Assembly (NCBI GenBank): GCA_038225855.1
Contig: JBBRQU010000017.1
Span: 16,966-80,965, forward strand
Source of the DNA: CAHJXF01 sp038225855
Lineage (GTDB): Bacteria > Pseudomonadota > Gammaproteobacteria > Burkholderiales > Burkholderiaceae_D
Reading direction: 5' to 3'
Length of the DNA: 64,000 nt
The notes below the pieces were generated by a model. It made no database searches. It was not told the DNA's origin and saw nothing but the letters and a program-made list of their open reading frames with translations. This document shows positions 33,401 to 42,374 of the stretch, in pieces. A program made the translations under genes and the position numbers. Within the stretch, counting starts at the first letter, position 1. Every line of letters starts with the position of its first letter.

Positions 33401-35935
33401 ATGTCCCGAAATCGCTGGAGACCGACCACACTCTTGCTGCCTGTGCTCGGTTGCCTGATTCTCGCGAGTTGTTCCAAACCGCCGCAGCCCGGCGAAGTGC
33501 TCGACGAGGCAAGGCTTGCCGGCCGCGATGCCGCTTCGTTCGTGCATGCGTCCGAGGACTACTTCCACGACATGGATGGCGCGGTCGCGCTCACGCCCGA
33601 AGAAATCAAGGGCCGCAATATGTGGATCGTCTGGAGCGGCGGCAACGACCGCTTCTGGAACGGCATGACCGACACCACCTTCGGCGCCTTCGATCTGCTG
33701 AAGATCATCAGTGCGCATCCGAAGCTCGGCTATTCGCGAACCACCCGCTGGGAATACTTCGGCCTGGTCAACGAGCCCTGCTTCGAAAACGCAGCGGGAC
33801 CCGACAAGAATCGTCGCGGATTGTGGCTCGACGTTCGCGGCAAGGACTGTGCGGCCGATCCGTTCGAGAACGAAAGCAAGTACCCGGGCGTGAAGATCGG
33901 CGCGCGCGGCACGACCTTCGCCGATGGAACGTCGCAACCGGTGGGTTCGTATTACGGCTATGCCACGGGCATCGTCGGGCTGCGCCTGTTCCCGAATCCC
34001 GACTTTGACGAAAAGGCCGAGAAGGCGTGGGACGCCGAGAAGTATTACAACGACGACACGTACTACAACCGCAAGGATCTGGTGCGTCCGTACCGCGTGG
34101 GCATGTCGTGCGGTTTCTGCCACATCGGCCCGAGTCCGGTGAACCCGCCGGCTGACCCGGCGCATCCGCAATTCGCCAACCTCAGCTCCTCAGTCGGCGC
34201 GCAATACATGTGGGTCGACCGGCTCTTCATCTACAACTCCAACAAGCCGGAGGGCCGCAGGAATTTCATGTATCAGCTCACGCACACGTACCGGCCGGGC
34301 ACGATGGACACGTCGCTGGTCTCGAGCGACAGCATCAACAACCCGCGAACCATGAATGCGGTCTACGACTTCGGCTCGCGCATGGGCGTGGCCCACCGGC
34401 TGTGGCACGAAAAACTCGCGGGCGGCGAACTCGACAACAAGCAGTTCAATGACTACTTCCCCAGTGGTCCGTTGAACGACTTCTATTCCAAACAGGATGC
34501 GATGGTTCGCACGCCGCATGTGCTGAAGGACGGCGCGGACTCGGTGGGACTCCTCGGCGCGCTCAATCGCGTTCACCTCAACATCGGGGTGTTCAGCGAG
34601 GAGTGGCTGCTGCATTTCAATCCGGTCGTCGGCGGCAAGAACATCACGCCGATCCGAATCGCAAGCGCGCAGAAGAACTCGTCGTACTGGCAGGCCACCG
34701 AAGCGGGAACGCCGAACACGGCGCTGTTCTTTCTCAAGGCCGCGCAACCCGATCGCCTGAAGGACGCACCCGGTGGCGATCAATTCCTCAACGCCGACGC
34801 AGCGACGCTGGCTCACGGCAAGGACGTGTTCGCGGTGACGTGCGCGCGCTGCCATTCGAGCAAGGGCATCCCGCCACCGGCGAATCTCGATCTCGATCCG
34901 CAGAAGTGCGCCGGCGCGGGCTACCTCGATTGCTTCAAGCGCTACTGGACCTGGACGCAGACCGACGACTACAAAGCGCAGATGCGCAAGGTGGTTCAGG
35001 CGCCCGACTTCCTGCAGGGCAATTACCTGTCGAGCGAGGCGCGCATTCCGGTGACGCTGCTGCGAACCAACGTGTGCAGCCCGCTCGCGACCAATGCGCT
35101 GGCCGGCAACATCTGGGACAACTTCTCGTCGCAGTCATACAAGCAGTTGCCTTCGGTCGGCACAGTCACGTTGAGCGACCCCTTCACCGGCGATCCGATG
35201 CCCTACGCAATGCCGGCGGGAGGACGCGGCTACACGCGAGTTCCGTCGTTGATCAGCATCTGGTCGACGGCGCCGTTCCTGCTCAACAACACAGTCGGGC
35301 CGGCGAAATTCGAGTCGGACCCTTCGGTAGCCGGCCGCATGAAGGTGTTCGATATTTCGATAGAGCAGATGCTCTGGCCGCACAAGCGCCAGCACGATGC
35401 GATCCTGGGCGACAAGGTACCCGGCATGATCGATCGCACCACCGAGCGCAGCGTCGTGACGATTCCCATCGGCTTCGTCCCCGATTCGCTGCGGGCGCCG
35501 CAGAGCTGGGTGCATCGCTGGTTCCCGTGGTTGAGCAACGCGGGCGGCGATGTCGTGCTCGGGCCGATCCCGCAGGACGTGCCTGTTGGCCTGTTGTCCA
35601 ACATCATGCTGCGTGCCGAGAGCGACGACCCGGCGGTCAAGCTAGCCCACGCGCGCGACCTCGCCGATTTGCTGATCAAGCTCAAGTTCGACTTCATCAC
35701 GACGCCGGGCGATGCGAACGATCAGGAGATACGCGAGCGCTTTGCAAACCTGACGCCGCGGATGATGAGCCTGAGCAAGTGCAAGGACTTCGTCGTCAAT
35801 CGCGGTCACTATTTCGGCACTGCGGATTTCAACAAGCAAGACAGTTTGAGCGCCGACGAAAAGGCCTTCGGGCAGGAGCCCGAGTTGAGCGACGAAGACA
35901 AGCGCGCGCTGATTGCTTTCCTGAAGACCTTCTGA
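33401..35935 (+). CDS. Lipoprotein di-haem cytochrome c of the MauG/RoxA-like type
   Basis: 844 residues from the ATG at 33401 (GAGGAG upstream). Signal with lipobox LASC (Cys24), so anchored in the envelope. Two covalent haem motifs: CGFCH (237-241) and CARCH (481-485). Near residue 611 the block YTRVPSLISIWSTAPFLLNN resembles the conserved R-P-L-x-x-[IV]-W-x-T-A-P-[YF]-x-H-[ND]-G region of MauG/cytochrome-c-peroxidase/RoxA proteins, with Leu-Asn instead of His. RoxA-like members cleave polyisoprenoid double bonds with O2; others are peroxidases or electron-transfer proteins. First gene of a six-gene oxidoreductase operon. Class is firm; reaction is unknown. Confidence 0.85.
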   Translation: MSRNRWRPTTLLLPVLGCLILASCSKPPQPGEVLDEARLAGRDAASFVHASEDYFHDMDGAVALTPEEIKGRNMWIVWSGGNDRFWNGMTDTTFGAFDLLKIISAHPKLGYSRTTRWEYFGLVNEPCFENAAGPDKNRRGLWLDVRGKDCAADPFENESKYPGVKIGARGTTFADGTSQPVGSYYGYATGIVGLRLFPNPDFDEKAEKAWDAEKYYNDDTYYNRKDLVRPYRVGMSCGFCHIGPSPVNPPADPAHPQFANLSSSVGAQYMWVDRLFIYNSNKPEGRRNFMYQLTHTYRPGTMDTSLVSSDSINNPRTMNAVYDFGSRMGVAHRLWHEKLAGGELDNKQFNDYFPSGPLNDFYSKQDAMVRTPHVLKDGADSVGLLGALNRVHLNIGVFSEEWLLHFNPVVGGKNITPIRIASAQKNSSYWQATEAGTPNTALFFLKAAQPDRLKDAPGGDQFLNADAATLAHGKDVFAVTCARCHSSKGIPPPANLDLDPQKCAGAGYLDCFKRYWTWTQTDDYKAQMRKVVQAPDFLQGNYLSSEARIPVTLLRTNVCSPLATNALAGNIWDNFSSQSYKQLPSVGTVTLSDPFTGDPMPYAMPAGGRGYTRVPSLISIWSTAPFLLNNTVGPAKFESDPSVAGRMKVFDISIEQMLWPHKRQHDAILGDKVPGMIDRTTERSVVTIPIGFVPDSLRAPQSWVHRWFPWLSNAGGDVVLGPIPQDVPVGLLSNIMLRAESDDPAVKLAHARDLADLLIKLKFDFITTPGDANDQEIRERFANLTPRMMSLSKCKDFVVNRGHYFGTADFNKQDSLSADEKAFGQEPELSDEDKRALIAFLKTF

Positions 35936-35954
35936 CAGCGGCACGATCGCTCAC

Positions 35955-37811
35955 ATGGCGGGCGCCGAGGAACTCGAATGGGACTACGTGATCGTCGGCT
36001 CAGGAGCGGGAGGCGGGACGCTGGCGGCGCGGCTGGTGGAGGCCGGCATGCGGGTCTTCGTGATCGAGGCCGGCGGCGATCCGCTCGCCATGCAGGCGGA
36101 GCGCCTTCCTGATGACTACGATGTGCCGGGCTTTCATCCCTTCGCCTGTGAGAACGCGGCGATGAGCTGGAACTTTCGTGTGCGGCACTACGCCGACGAC
36201 GTGCAGCAGGCGCGCGACCCGAAGTGCGACGCGCGCCAGGGTGTGCTCTATCCGCGCGCCGCGGCGTTGGGCGGTTGCACCGCGCACAACGCGATGATCT
36301 TCATGCTGCCGCACAACTCCGACTGGAATCACATCGCGCGGTTGACCGCAGACCGCTCGTGGCATGCGTCGCGCATGCGCCGCTATGCCAAACGCGTGGA
36401 GGCGTGCCGTCACCGGCGTGCGTGGCGTGCGCTCGCCCGCATCGGCATCGATCCGACGGGACACGGCTGGAACGGCTGGTTGTCCACGGAAAAATCCATG
36501 CCGCTCGAAGCGCTGGGCGATGACGAAATGGTTCACATGGTGGGCGAGACCGCGCGCACGTTCACGGGCAGCCTGCGCAATCCCTTGTTGAGCGCCTTGC
36601 ATTGGCTGCGCGGCAAAGGCGACCCGAATGCGCGGCCGTGGGGACGAGGCAGCTTCACGGGCCTTTGCTACACGCCCTTGTCCACGTCGGCCCACCGGCG
36701 CGTCGGCGCGCGTGAGCGATTGACGCAGGCGGCAGGTCGCCATCCCGATCGTCTGCACATCGAACTCGATGCACTGGCCACGCGCGTGATGTTCGATGCC
36801 GATGGCGCGGCATGCGGTGTCGAATACCTGAAGGGACAACGCATGTATCGAGCTCATGCGGCGCCCAGCGATGCGACAGGCGAGCACCGCGCAGTGCGCG
36901 CTCGACGCGAAGTGATTCTGTGCGGCGGCGCCTTCAACACGCCCCAGTTGCTGATGCTGTCGGGCATCGGCGCGGCTGACGAACTGCGTGCGCATGGCAT
37001 CGAGGTCAAGGTCGACCTGCCCGGCGTCGGGCGAAATCTGCAAGACCGCTACGAGGTGGCGATCACGCATCGCATGCGTCGTTCCTGGGCCGTGCTCGAG
37101 GGCGCGCGCTTCGAGCGCGACGACCCGCTGTGGAAGAGCTGGAACGGGTCGCGCGCGGGCATGTATGCGTCCAGCGGCGCGGCGATCGCGATGGTTCGTC
37201 GATCGGATCCGGCCCTGCCCGAGCCCGACATTTTCTGCATGGCGTTGCCGTCGCGCTTCGAGGGCTACTCGAGCGGATTCTCGAAGCTGATTCGCGAGAA
37301 CACCGATTGCCTCACGTGGGCCGTGCTGAAGGCGCACACGCGCAATCGTGCGGGCACGATCAAATTGCGCAGCGCCGATCCGCGCGACACGCCGCTCGTC
37401 AACTTCCACTATTTCGAAGAGGGCGACGACGCGGCGGGAAACGATTTGCAAGCGGTCGTGAAAGCGATCGAATTCGTGCGCCGCATGACCGCCCCACTGA
37501 TCGCCAACGGCATGATCACGGAGGAGCTTGCACCGGGACCCGATGCGAACACCTCGGAGGCTCTGACCGAATACGTCCGCAACACCGCCTGGGGCCACCA
37601 TGCCTCGTGCTCGTGTGCGATCGGTCCGGTCGATGCAGGCGGCGTACTCGACAGTGCATTCAAGGTTCACGGCACGCGCCGCTTGCGCGTGGTCGATGCA
37701 TCGGTCTTTCCGCGCATCCCCGGTTTCTTCGTCGCGAGCGCGGTCTACATGATTGCCGAGAAAGCGGCCGATGCGATCCTGCAGGACGCGCGCAGGGGTT
37801 CGATGACTTGA
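35955..37811 (+). CDS. GMC family FAD-dependent oxidoreductase
   Basis: 618 residues. N-terminal dinucleotide fold YVIVGSGAGGGTLAARLVEA, then EAGGDP. The GMC core is present (LYPRAAALGGCTAHNAMIFM; EVILCGGAFNTPQLLMLSGI). The C-terminal substrate domain has the catalytic His region WGHHASCSCAIGPVDAGG and VDASVFPRIPGFF. Relatives oxidise alcohols such as choline, glucose or long-chain and sterol alcohols. There is no visible export signal. It follows the cytochrome gene by 19 bases, so electrons could pass to it if the compartments match. Substrate unknown. Confidence 0.92.
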   Translation: MAGAEELEWDYVIVGSGAGGGTLAARLVEAGMRVFVIEAGGDPLAMQAERLPDDYDVPGFHPFACENAAMSWNFRVRHYADDVQQARDPKCDARQGVLYPRAAALGGCTAHNAMIFMLPHNSDWNHIARLTADRSWHASRMRRYAKRVEACRHRRAWRALARIGIDPTGHGWNGWLSTEKSMPLEALGDDEMVHMVGETARTFTGSLRNPLLSALHWLRGKGDPNARPWGRGSFTGLCYTPLSTSAHRRVGARERLTQAAGRHPDRLHIELDALATRVMFDADGAACGVEYLKGQRMYRAHAAPSDATGEHRAVRARREVILCGGAFNTPQLLMLSGIGAADELRAHGIEVKVDLPGVGRNLQDRYEVAITHRMRRSWAVLEGARFERDDPLWKSWNGSRAGMYASSGAAIAMVRRSDPALPEPDIFCMALPSRFEGYSSGFSKLIRENTDCLTWAVLKAHTRNRAGTIKLRSADPRDTPLVNFHYFEEGDDAAGNDLQAVVKAIEFVRRMTAPLIANGMITEELAPGPDANTSEALTEYVRNTAWGHHASCSCAIGPVDAGGVLDSAFKVHGTRRLRVVDASVFPRIPGFFVASAVYMIAEKAADAILQDARRGSMT

Positions 37812-37860
37812 TGGATAGCTGATCTGTTCACAAGCGGGGCACCACTACAAGGAGAGGACG

Positions 37861-38292
37861 ATGGCATACGACGTACCGCAATTGCTGGCCATGTCGCAGA
37901 CGCAACTCGACGATCTGTTTCGCGCGAGTTCGGCGGGCGACATTCCCGAGGGCCAGGCCAAAGGCACGGCAATCATCGCGCCGGGAACCAGGTACACCGA
38001 GAGCATCGCGGAGATCATCAATCACTTCGGATGGCAGGGAAAAGTCTTCGACGCCGAGAAAGGCGTGCTGAAGAATCGCATCCTCGCATTCGGTTTCGAG
38101 GCGATCGTGGCCAAGGTCTACAAAGGCCCGAGCTGGCTCGACGACAAGGAATGCATCGTGCTCGATTACTCCGAGACGTCCATGCTGGCGCACTGGATAC
38201 GCGATGAGATCCGGTTGATCGGCCCGGGGTTCTTTCTGGGCAAGGTGTACTGGAGCAAGAAGCGTCTGATCGACTTCTGCCTGCAGTTCTGA
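37861..38292 (+). CDS. Uncharacterised protein of the redox operon
   Basis: 143 residues; very good AAGGAGAGG before the ATG. No signal, haem or flavin motif. The central and C-terminal part (FEAIVAKVYKGPSWLDDKE, LDYSETSMLAHWIRDEIRLI, GPGFFLGKVYW) resembles small lipocalin-like or GXWXG-type folds that may bind a hydrophobic ligand; this is a weak impression. It is followed after 4 bases by the next gene, so it is part of the same translation-coupled unit. Confidence 0.75.
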   Translation: MAYDVPQLLAMSQTQLDDLFRASSAGDIPEGQAKGTAIIAPGTRYTESIAEIINHFGWQGKVFDAEKGVLKNRILAFGFEAIVAKVYKGPSWLDDKECIVLDYSETSMLAHWIRDEIRLIGPGFFLGKVYWSKKRLIDFCLQF

Positions 38293-38296
38293 TGCC

Positions 38297-39595
38297 GTGA
38301 CTCCGCAGTCGCAATTCACCGTGGTGGCGTCGCTTGCGGCCGGCCGCGAAGCCGAGCTGAGGGCGTTCCTGGACACGATGAATTCGGCGCCCGGCATGGC
38401 GGACCCGCGTAATGCGGTGCTGCCGTTCGTCGAGTTCGACGGCTTGCATTTCGCGCGTCTCGCGGTGCTCACCGATGCGACCATGGGCGACCTCGAAACC
38501 TATGGGCTGCCGCGGCCGGGCGTTCCCACTTACCTTGCGTTTATGGGCGACTGCGATGGATCGTCGCGCGAGGTTCTGAGCGACCTGGCGCGTCGCGCGG
38601 ATGCCGGGCTGCGGCGGCTCTTTTCGCATTGCGAAGGCTTCGACCCCTCGAGCGATCTCTTGACCTGGATGCTGGCGCACGATCGCCCGGTGGCCGCGAA
38701 CTATGTGAACTGGGTCGGGCACACGGTGCGGCAAGCGAAGGAAGAACGCGCGTTGACGCGTGCGCTGAGGGGGAAGGTCTCGCGCGAACCTCTCGCCGCA
38801 AACATCAGCGCTTCGCAACGAAGAAACGCGCTGATTGCGTTTGTCGAAGAGGAGAAGCGTACGGGCAGATTGAGCTTGACGCCGCCGGCGCCCACGCCGT
38901 CGGGATGGCGACTCGCGAACATCGCCCATGCGATCCTCGTGCCGCTGCTCGGACTGATCGCGTTGCCGTTCGTGCTCGTGTTGCTGCCTCTCCTGATCGT
39001 CATGCTGCGCACGCGCGAGACGCGCGACCCCGAGGTCTGTCCGCGTCCGAAAGCCGAAGCGATGCGAGCGATGCAGCGACTCGAAGACCATGACGTGACC
39101 AACCAGTTCACCGCGCTCGGCCCGCTCAAGCCCGGACTGTTTCGCCGTTGGCTCCTGAGCGTCTTGTTGTTCCTGCTGGACTATGCCTGCCGGCACATCG
39201 TCACGCACGGCCATCTGGGGCGCGTGCAAACGATCCACTTCGCGCGCTGGGTCTTTCTGGACGGCAAGGCGCGCGTTCTGTTCGCGAGCAACTACGACGG
39301 CGGTCACGAAGCCTACATGGACGACTTCATCAACAAGGTCGGATGGGGCCTGAACCTGTTGTTCAGCAATGGCTTCGGCTGGCCGCGCACCGACTGGCTG
39401 GTGCTGGGCGGCGCGCGCCGCGAGCTCTCCTTCAAGCACTATCAGCGCGGCCACCAGTTGCCCAGCCAAGTCTGGTACAACGCGCACCCCGGCCTCACGG
39501 TCGCCGATCTCAAGCGCAACCTGCGCATACGCGAAGGGCTCGAGCGCGCGGAGATGAGCGATGCCGAAGCGCTCGCGTGGCTGAGGCTGTTATGA
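38297..39595 (+). CDS. Uncharacterised membrane-associated protein with two ferredoxin-like halves
   Basis: 432 residues with a GTG start 4 bases after the preceding stop. One or two hydrophobic segments lie in the middle (HAILVPLLGLIALPFVLVLL, near residues 212-235), and a weaker one further on (WLLSVLLFLLDYAC). The soluble parts on each side carry similar phrases, LPFVEFDGLHFARLAVLTD and VQTIHFARWVFLDGKARVLF, suggesting two ferredoxin-like (DyP/EfeB-like) half domains. The stop overlaps the DyP gene start by four bases (ATGA). Function unknown; a membrane platform for the peroxidase is one idea. Confidence 0.75.
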   Translation: MTPQSQFTVVASLAAGREAELRAFLDTMNSAPGMADPRNAVLPFVEFDGLHFARLAVLTDATMGDLETYGLPRPGVPTYLAFMGDCDGSSREVLSDLARRADAGLRRLFSHCEGFDPSSDLLTWMLAHDRPVAANYVNWVGHTVRQAKEERALTRALRGKVSREPLAANISASQRRNALIAFVEEEKRTGRLSLTPPAPTPSGWRLANIAHAILVPLLGLIALPFVLVLLPLLIVMLRTRETRDPEVCPRPKAEAMRAMQRLEDHDVTNQFTALGPLKPGLFRRWLLSVLLFLLDYACRHIVTHGHLGRVQTIHFARWVFLDGKARVLFASNYDGGHEAYMDDFINKVGWGLNLLFSNGFGWPRTDWLVLGGARRELSFKHYQRGHQLPSQVWYNAHPGLTVADLKRNLRIREGLERAEMSDAEALAWLRLL

Positions 39596-41127
39596 CTTTG
39601 CAGCAAGCTCGCCAGGTCGCAGCGTCGATCGAACTCGACGACGTGCAGGGGCTGGTGCGCTTCGGCTACAAGCACCAGACGCAGGCCTCGTTTCTGTTGA
39701 TGCGCGTCAAGGATCACGATGCAGCGCGCATGTGGCTGGCCGCGGCGCCGGTGACGAGCGCGGTGGCGATCGATCCACCGCCCGATACCGCGCTGCAGAT
39801 CGCGTTCAGCGTGAGCGGGTTGCGCGCGCTGGGCATCGCCGCCGACATCGTCGACGGCTTCTCGCCGGAGTTCATCGCCGGCATGAACAGCGATGCAAGC
39901 CGCGCGCGCAGGCTGGGCGACGTCGGAGCCAACGATTCGCGACGATGGCACTGGGGCGCGGCCGATGATGTGCCGCATGTGCTCCTGATGCTCTATGCGG
40001 CGCCTGGCCGTCTCGAAGACTGGCAACAATCGATCGAGGCGCAGTGCGATGCGGGCTTCGAACGAATCGCCTGCCTCACGACATCCGACATGGATGGCGT
40101 CGAGCCCTTCGGCTTCGTCGACGGCATTTCGCAACCGCAGCTCGACTGGCAACGGCATCGAGCGGTGCGCGACCAGGACCAGCTCGCCTATACCAACGTC
40201 TCGTGTCTCGGCGAGTTTCTGCTCGGCTATCCCAACGAGTACGGGCTCTACACCGAGCGGCCGCTGCTCGATCCGGGGCGCGATGGGTCAGCGATGCTCC
40301 CGCGCGCCGAAGATGCGCCCGAGAAGGCGGACCTCGGCCGCAATGGCAGTTACCTCGTCATGCGCCAGTTGCGGCAGGACGTCGCGGGCTTCTGGCAATT
40401 TCTCGATGGGCAGGCGAAGGGCGACGCCGCGTTGCGCAAACGGCTCGCCGAAGCGATGGTCGGCAGGACGCTGCGCGGTGAACCCCTCGTCGGTCATCTG
40501 CACGAAGCGATCGCCGGAGCAAAGACTGCATCGCCGCAGCCCGACCTGAATGCATTCACCTTTCTCTCGGACCCCCAGGGCGTTCGCTGCCCGCTCGGCG
40601 CCCATGTGCGGCGGACCAACCCACGCAACGCCGACCTTCCGCCGGGCGTGACCGGGATCATCTCGCGCCTCGTCCGCATGCTCGGCTTCGATGCCGAGGC
40701 GCTCGATCGGGACCGAGTCGCCTCGACGCGCTTTCATCGTCTGTTGCGGCGAGGCCGCGAGTACGGCGTAGAAGTGAGCCTGCCGCAAGCGTTGGCCGGA
40801 GCACCCATCGATGCGGAGTCGGGACTGCACTTCATCTGCCTGTGCGCGAACATCTCGCGTCAGTTCGAGTTCGTGCAAGGCGCCTGGGTCGCGGGTACGC
40901 GATTCGACGGCTTGAGCGATGAGAGCGATCCGCTGCTCGGACATCGACTGCCGGGACCGGACGGCACGCGCAGCGATGGCTTCTCGATACCGCAGGCCGA
41001 CGGACCGGCCAGGCGAATCGACGGCCTTCCGCAGTTCGTCACCACGTTGGGCGGGGCCTACTTCTTTCTGCCCGGCATTCGCGCCTTGCGTTATCTGGCC
41101 ACTATGCGTTCTGAGGGATTGCCATGA
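39592..41127 (+). CDS. DyP-type haem peroxidase
   Basis: 511 residues from the ATG at 39592, which overlaps the previous stop. The DyP signature is present: GFVDGISQP with the catalytic Asp near 177, and CPLGAHVRRTNPRNA containing the likely proximal His. FLSDPQG, the LLRRGREYGV region and HFICLCANISRQFEFVQGAW match fungal/bacterial P-type DyPs of about 500 residues. No Tat or Sec signal, unlike EfeB. It uses H2O2 to oxidise dyes, phenols and other bulky substrates. The stop overlaps the catalase-like gene (ATGA). Confidence 0.93.
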   Translation: MTLQQARQVAASIELDDVQGLVRFGYKHQTQASFLLMRVKDHDAARMWLAAAPVTSAVAIDPPPDTALQIAFSVSGLRALGIAADIVDGFSPEFIAGMNSDASRARRLGDVGANDSRRWHWGAADDVPHVLLMLYAAPGRLEDWQQSIEAQCDAGFERIACLTTSDMDGVEPFGFVDGISQPQLDWQRHRAVRDQDQLAYTNVSCLGEFLLGYPNEYGLYTERPLLDPGRDGSAMLPRAEDAPEKADLGRNGSYLVMRQLRQDVAGFWQFLDGQAKGDAALRKRLAEAMVGRTLRGEPLVGHLHEAIAGAKTASPQPDLNAFTFLSDPQGVRCPLGAHVRRTNPRNADLPPGVTGIISRLVRMLGFDAEALDRDRVASTRFHRLLRRGREYGVEVSLPQALAGAPIDAESGLHFICLCANISRQFEFVQGAWVAGTRFDGLSDESDPLLGHRLPGPDGTRSDGFSIPQADGPARRIDGLPQFVTTLGGAYFFLPGIRALRYLATMRSEGLP

Positions 41128-42350
41128 ACTCGAATACCAGTCGCCCCGTCCCGCCCGCGAATACCGGCTCGGCATTGTTGAACTGGTTGAGCGATACCTC
41201 GATGGCGCTGATTCATCTCGAGCGCCGTATCGATCCCTTCGTGCGCCCGGCCTTCGACGCCGTGTTGCGCGACCCCATTGCGCGGGTGACCACGGCGTTG
41301 ATCAATGCTCAGCGTCCCAACGAAGGCTTGAAGATCGCCGAAGAAAAACTGCTTCCCGACGAAGAGGCGTTCGTCGATTCGATCATCACGAGCTTCACCG
41401 CACAGATGCGTGGGCTGTGGAAGCCCGGCGGCTTCGAGCGCGGCGGCAACACCAAGACGCACGGCATCGTGCGCGCCGAGTTCATCGTTCACGAGGGTCT
41501 GCCGGCTGAGTTTCGGCATGGCATCTACGCAGAGCCGCGCACTTACCGCGCGTGGGTTCGCTTTTCCGGGCCCGGCCCCTACGTCACGCCGGACATCGAC
41601 GACGTAGGCTTCATGAGCATCAGCATCAAGCTGATGGGCGTGCCCGGGCCGAAGCTGTTCGACGAAGAACAATTCACGCAGGACATGTTCGGCGTGTCGC
41701 CGCCGACTTTCGTCACGCCCGATGTCAAGGCGAATGCGCAGTTGCAAGTCGAGAGCCTGAAGAACGCACAGATCTTCTACTTCATCAACCGCCATCGACC
41801 GCACCTGCTCGACATGATCATGCAGGGGCTGTGGATCAAGACGCAAAGCAGCCCGTTCGAAGCGCCCTATTTCAGTTGCGTTCCCTATCTGCTCGGAGAA
41901 GGCCGGGCGATGCAGTATTCCGTGTGGCCGAAGACCAACAAGCGCACGCCGATTCCGCGGCTACCCTTTCGCCCGCCCGACGACTATCTGCGCGACGCGA
42001 TGGTCGCCGCGCTGGACGCGGGCGACGTCGAGCTCGACGTTCGCCTTCAACTTCAAACCGACCCGCATCTGATGCCGATCGAGAACGCCGGCGTGCTCTG
42101 GCCCGAGAAGCTTTCGCCGCGCGTGTCGGCCGCGACGCTGCGCATTCCGCAGCAGAAGTTCAACTCGCCCGCGCAAATGGAGTTTGCCAAGCGCCTCTCG
42201 TACAACCCGTGGCACTGCATTGCCGAGCATCAGCCGCTGGGCAATCAGAGTCGCGCGCGGCGGCGCATGTACTTCGAGTTGTCGAAGCTGCGGCACGAGA
42301 TGAATGCGGTGCCTCACTACGAGCCGAATGGCGACGAGACGTTTGAGTAG
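41124..42350 (+). CDS. Short catalase-like haem protein (minicatalase / allene-oxide-synthase-like)
   Basis: 408 residues, shorter than true catalases. The distal region GGNTKTHGIVRAEFIVHEG has the conserved THG His, followed by FRHGIYAEPRTYRAWVRFSG with the catalase-type Arg and Ser. Near the C-terminus RRRMYFELS fits the R-x-x-x-Y proximal haem ligand motif (Tyr near 383), about 25 residues from the end. This layout is that of minicatalases and coral allene oxide synthase, which act on lipid hydroperoxides rather than H2O2. Last gene of the operon; convergent with the next. Confidence 0.85.
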   Translation: MNSNTSRPVPPANTGSALLNWLSDTSMALIHLERRIDPFVRPAFDAVLRDPIARVTTALINAQRPNEGLKIAEEKLLPDEEAFVDSIITSFTAQMRGLWKPGGFERGGNTKTHGIVRAEFIVHEGLPAEFRHGIYAEPRTYRAWVRFSGPGPYVTPDIDDVGFMSISIKLMGVPGPKLFDEEQFTQDMFGVSPPTFVTPDVKANAQLQVESLKNAQIFYFINRHRPHLLDMIMQGLWIKTQSSPFEAPYFSCVPYLLGEGRAMQYSVWPKTNKRTPIPRLPFRPPDDYLRDAMVAALDAGDVELDVRLQLQTDPHLMPIENAGVLWPEKLSPRVSAATLRIPQQKFNSPAQMEFAKRLSYNPWHCIAEHQPLGNQSRARRRMYFELSKLRHEMNAVPHYEPNGDETFE

Positions 42351-42374
42351 GCCGCTCCCGACCGGGATGGGACG

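Noticed and set aside
39148..41127. DyP gene starting at 39148
   Set aside because: The extra ~148 codons overlap the previous gene in another frame and are Arg/Ala-rich; the ATGA-coupled start at 39592 matches DyP N-termini.
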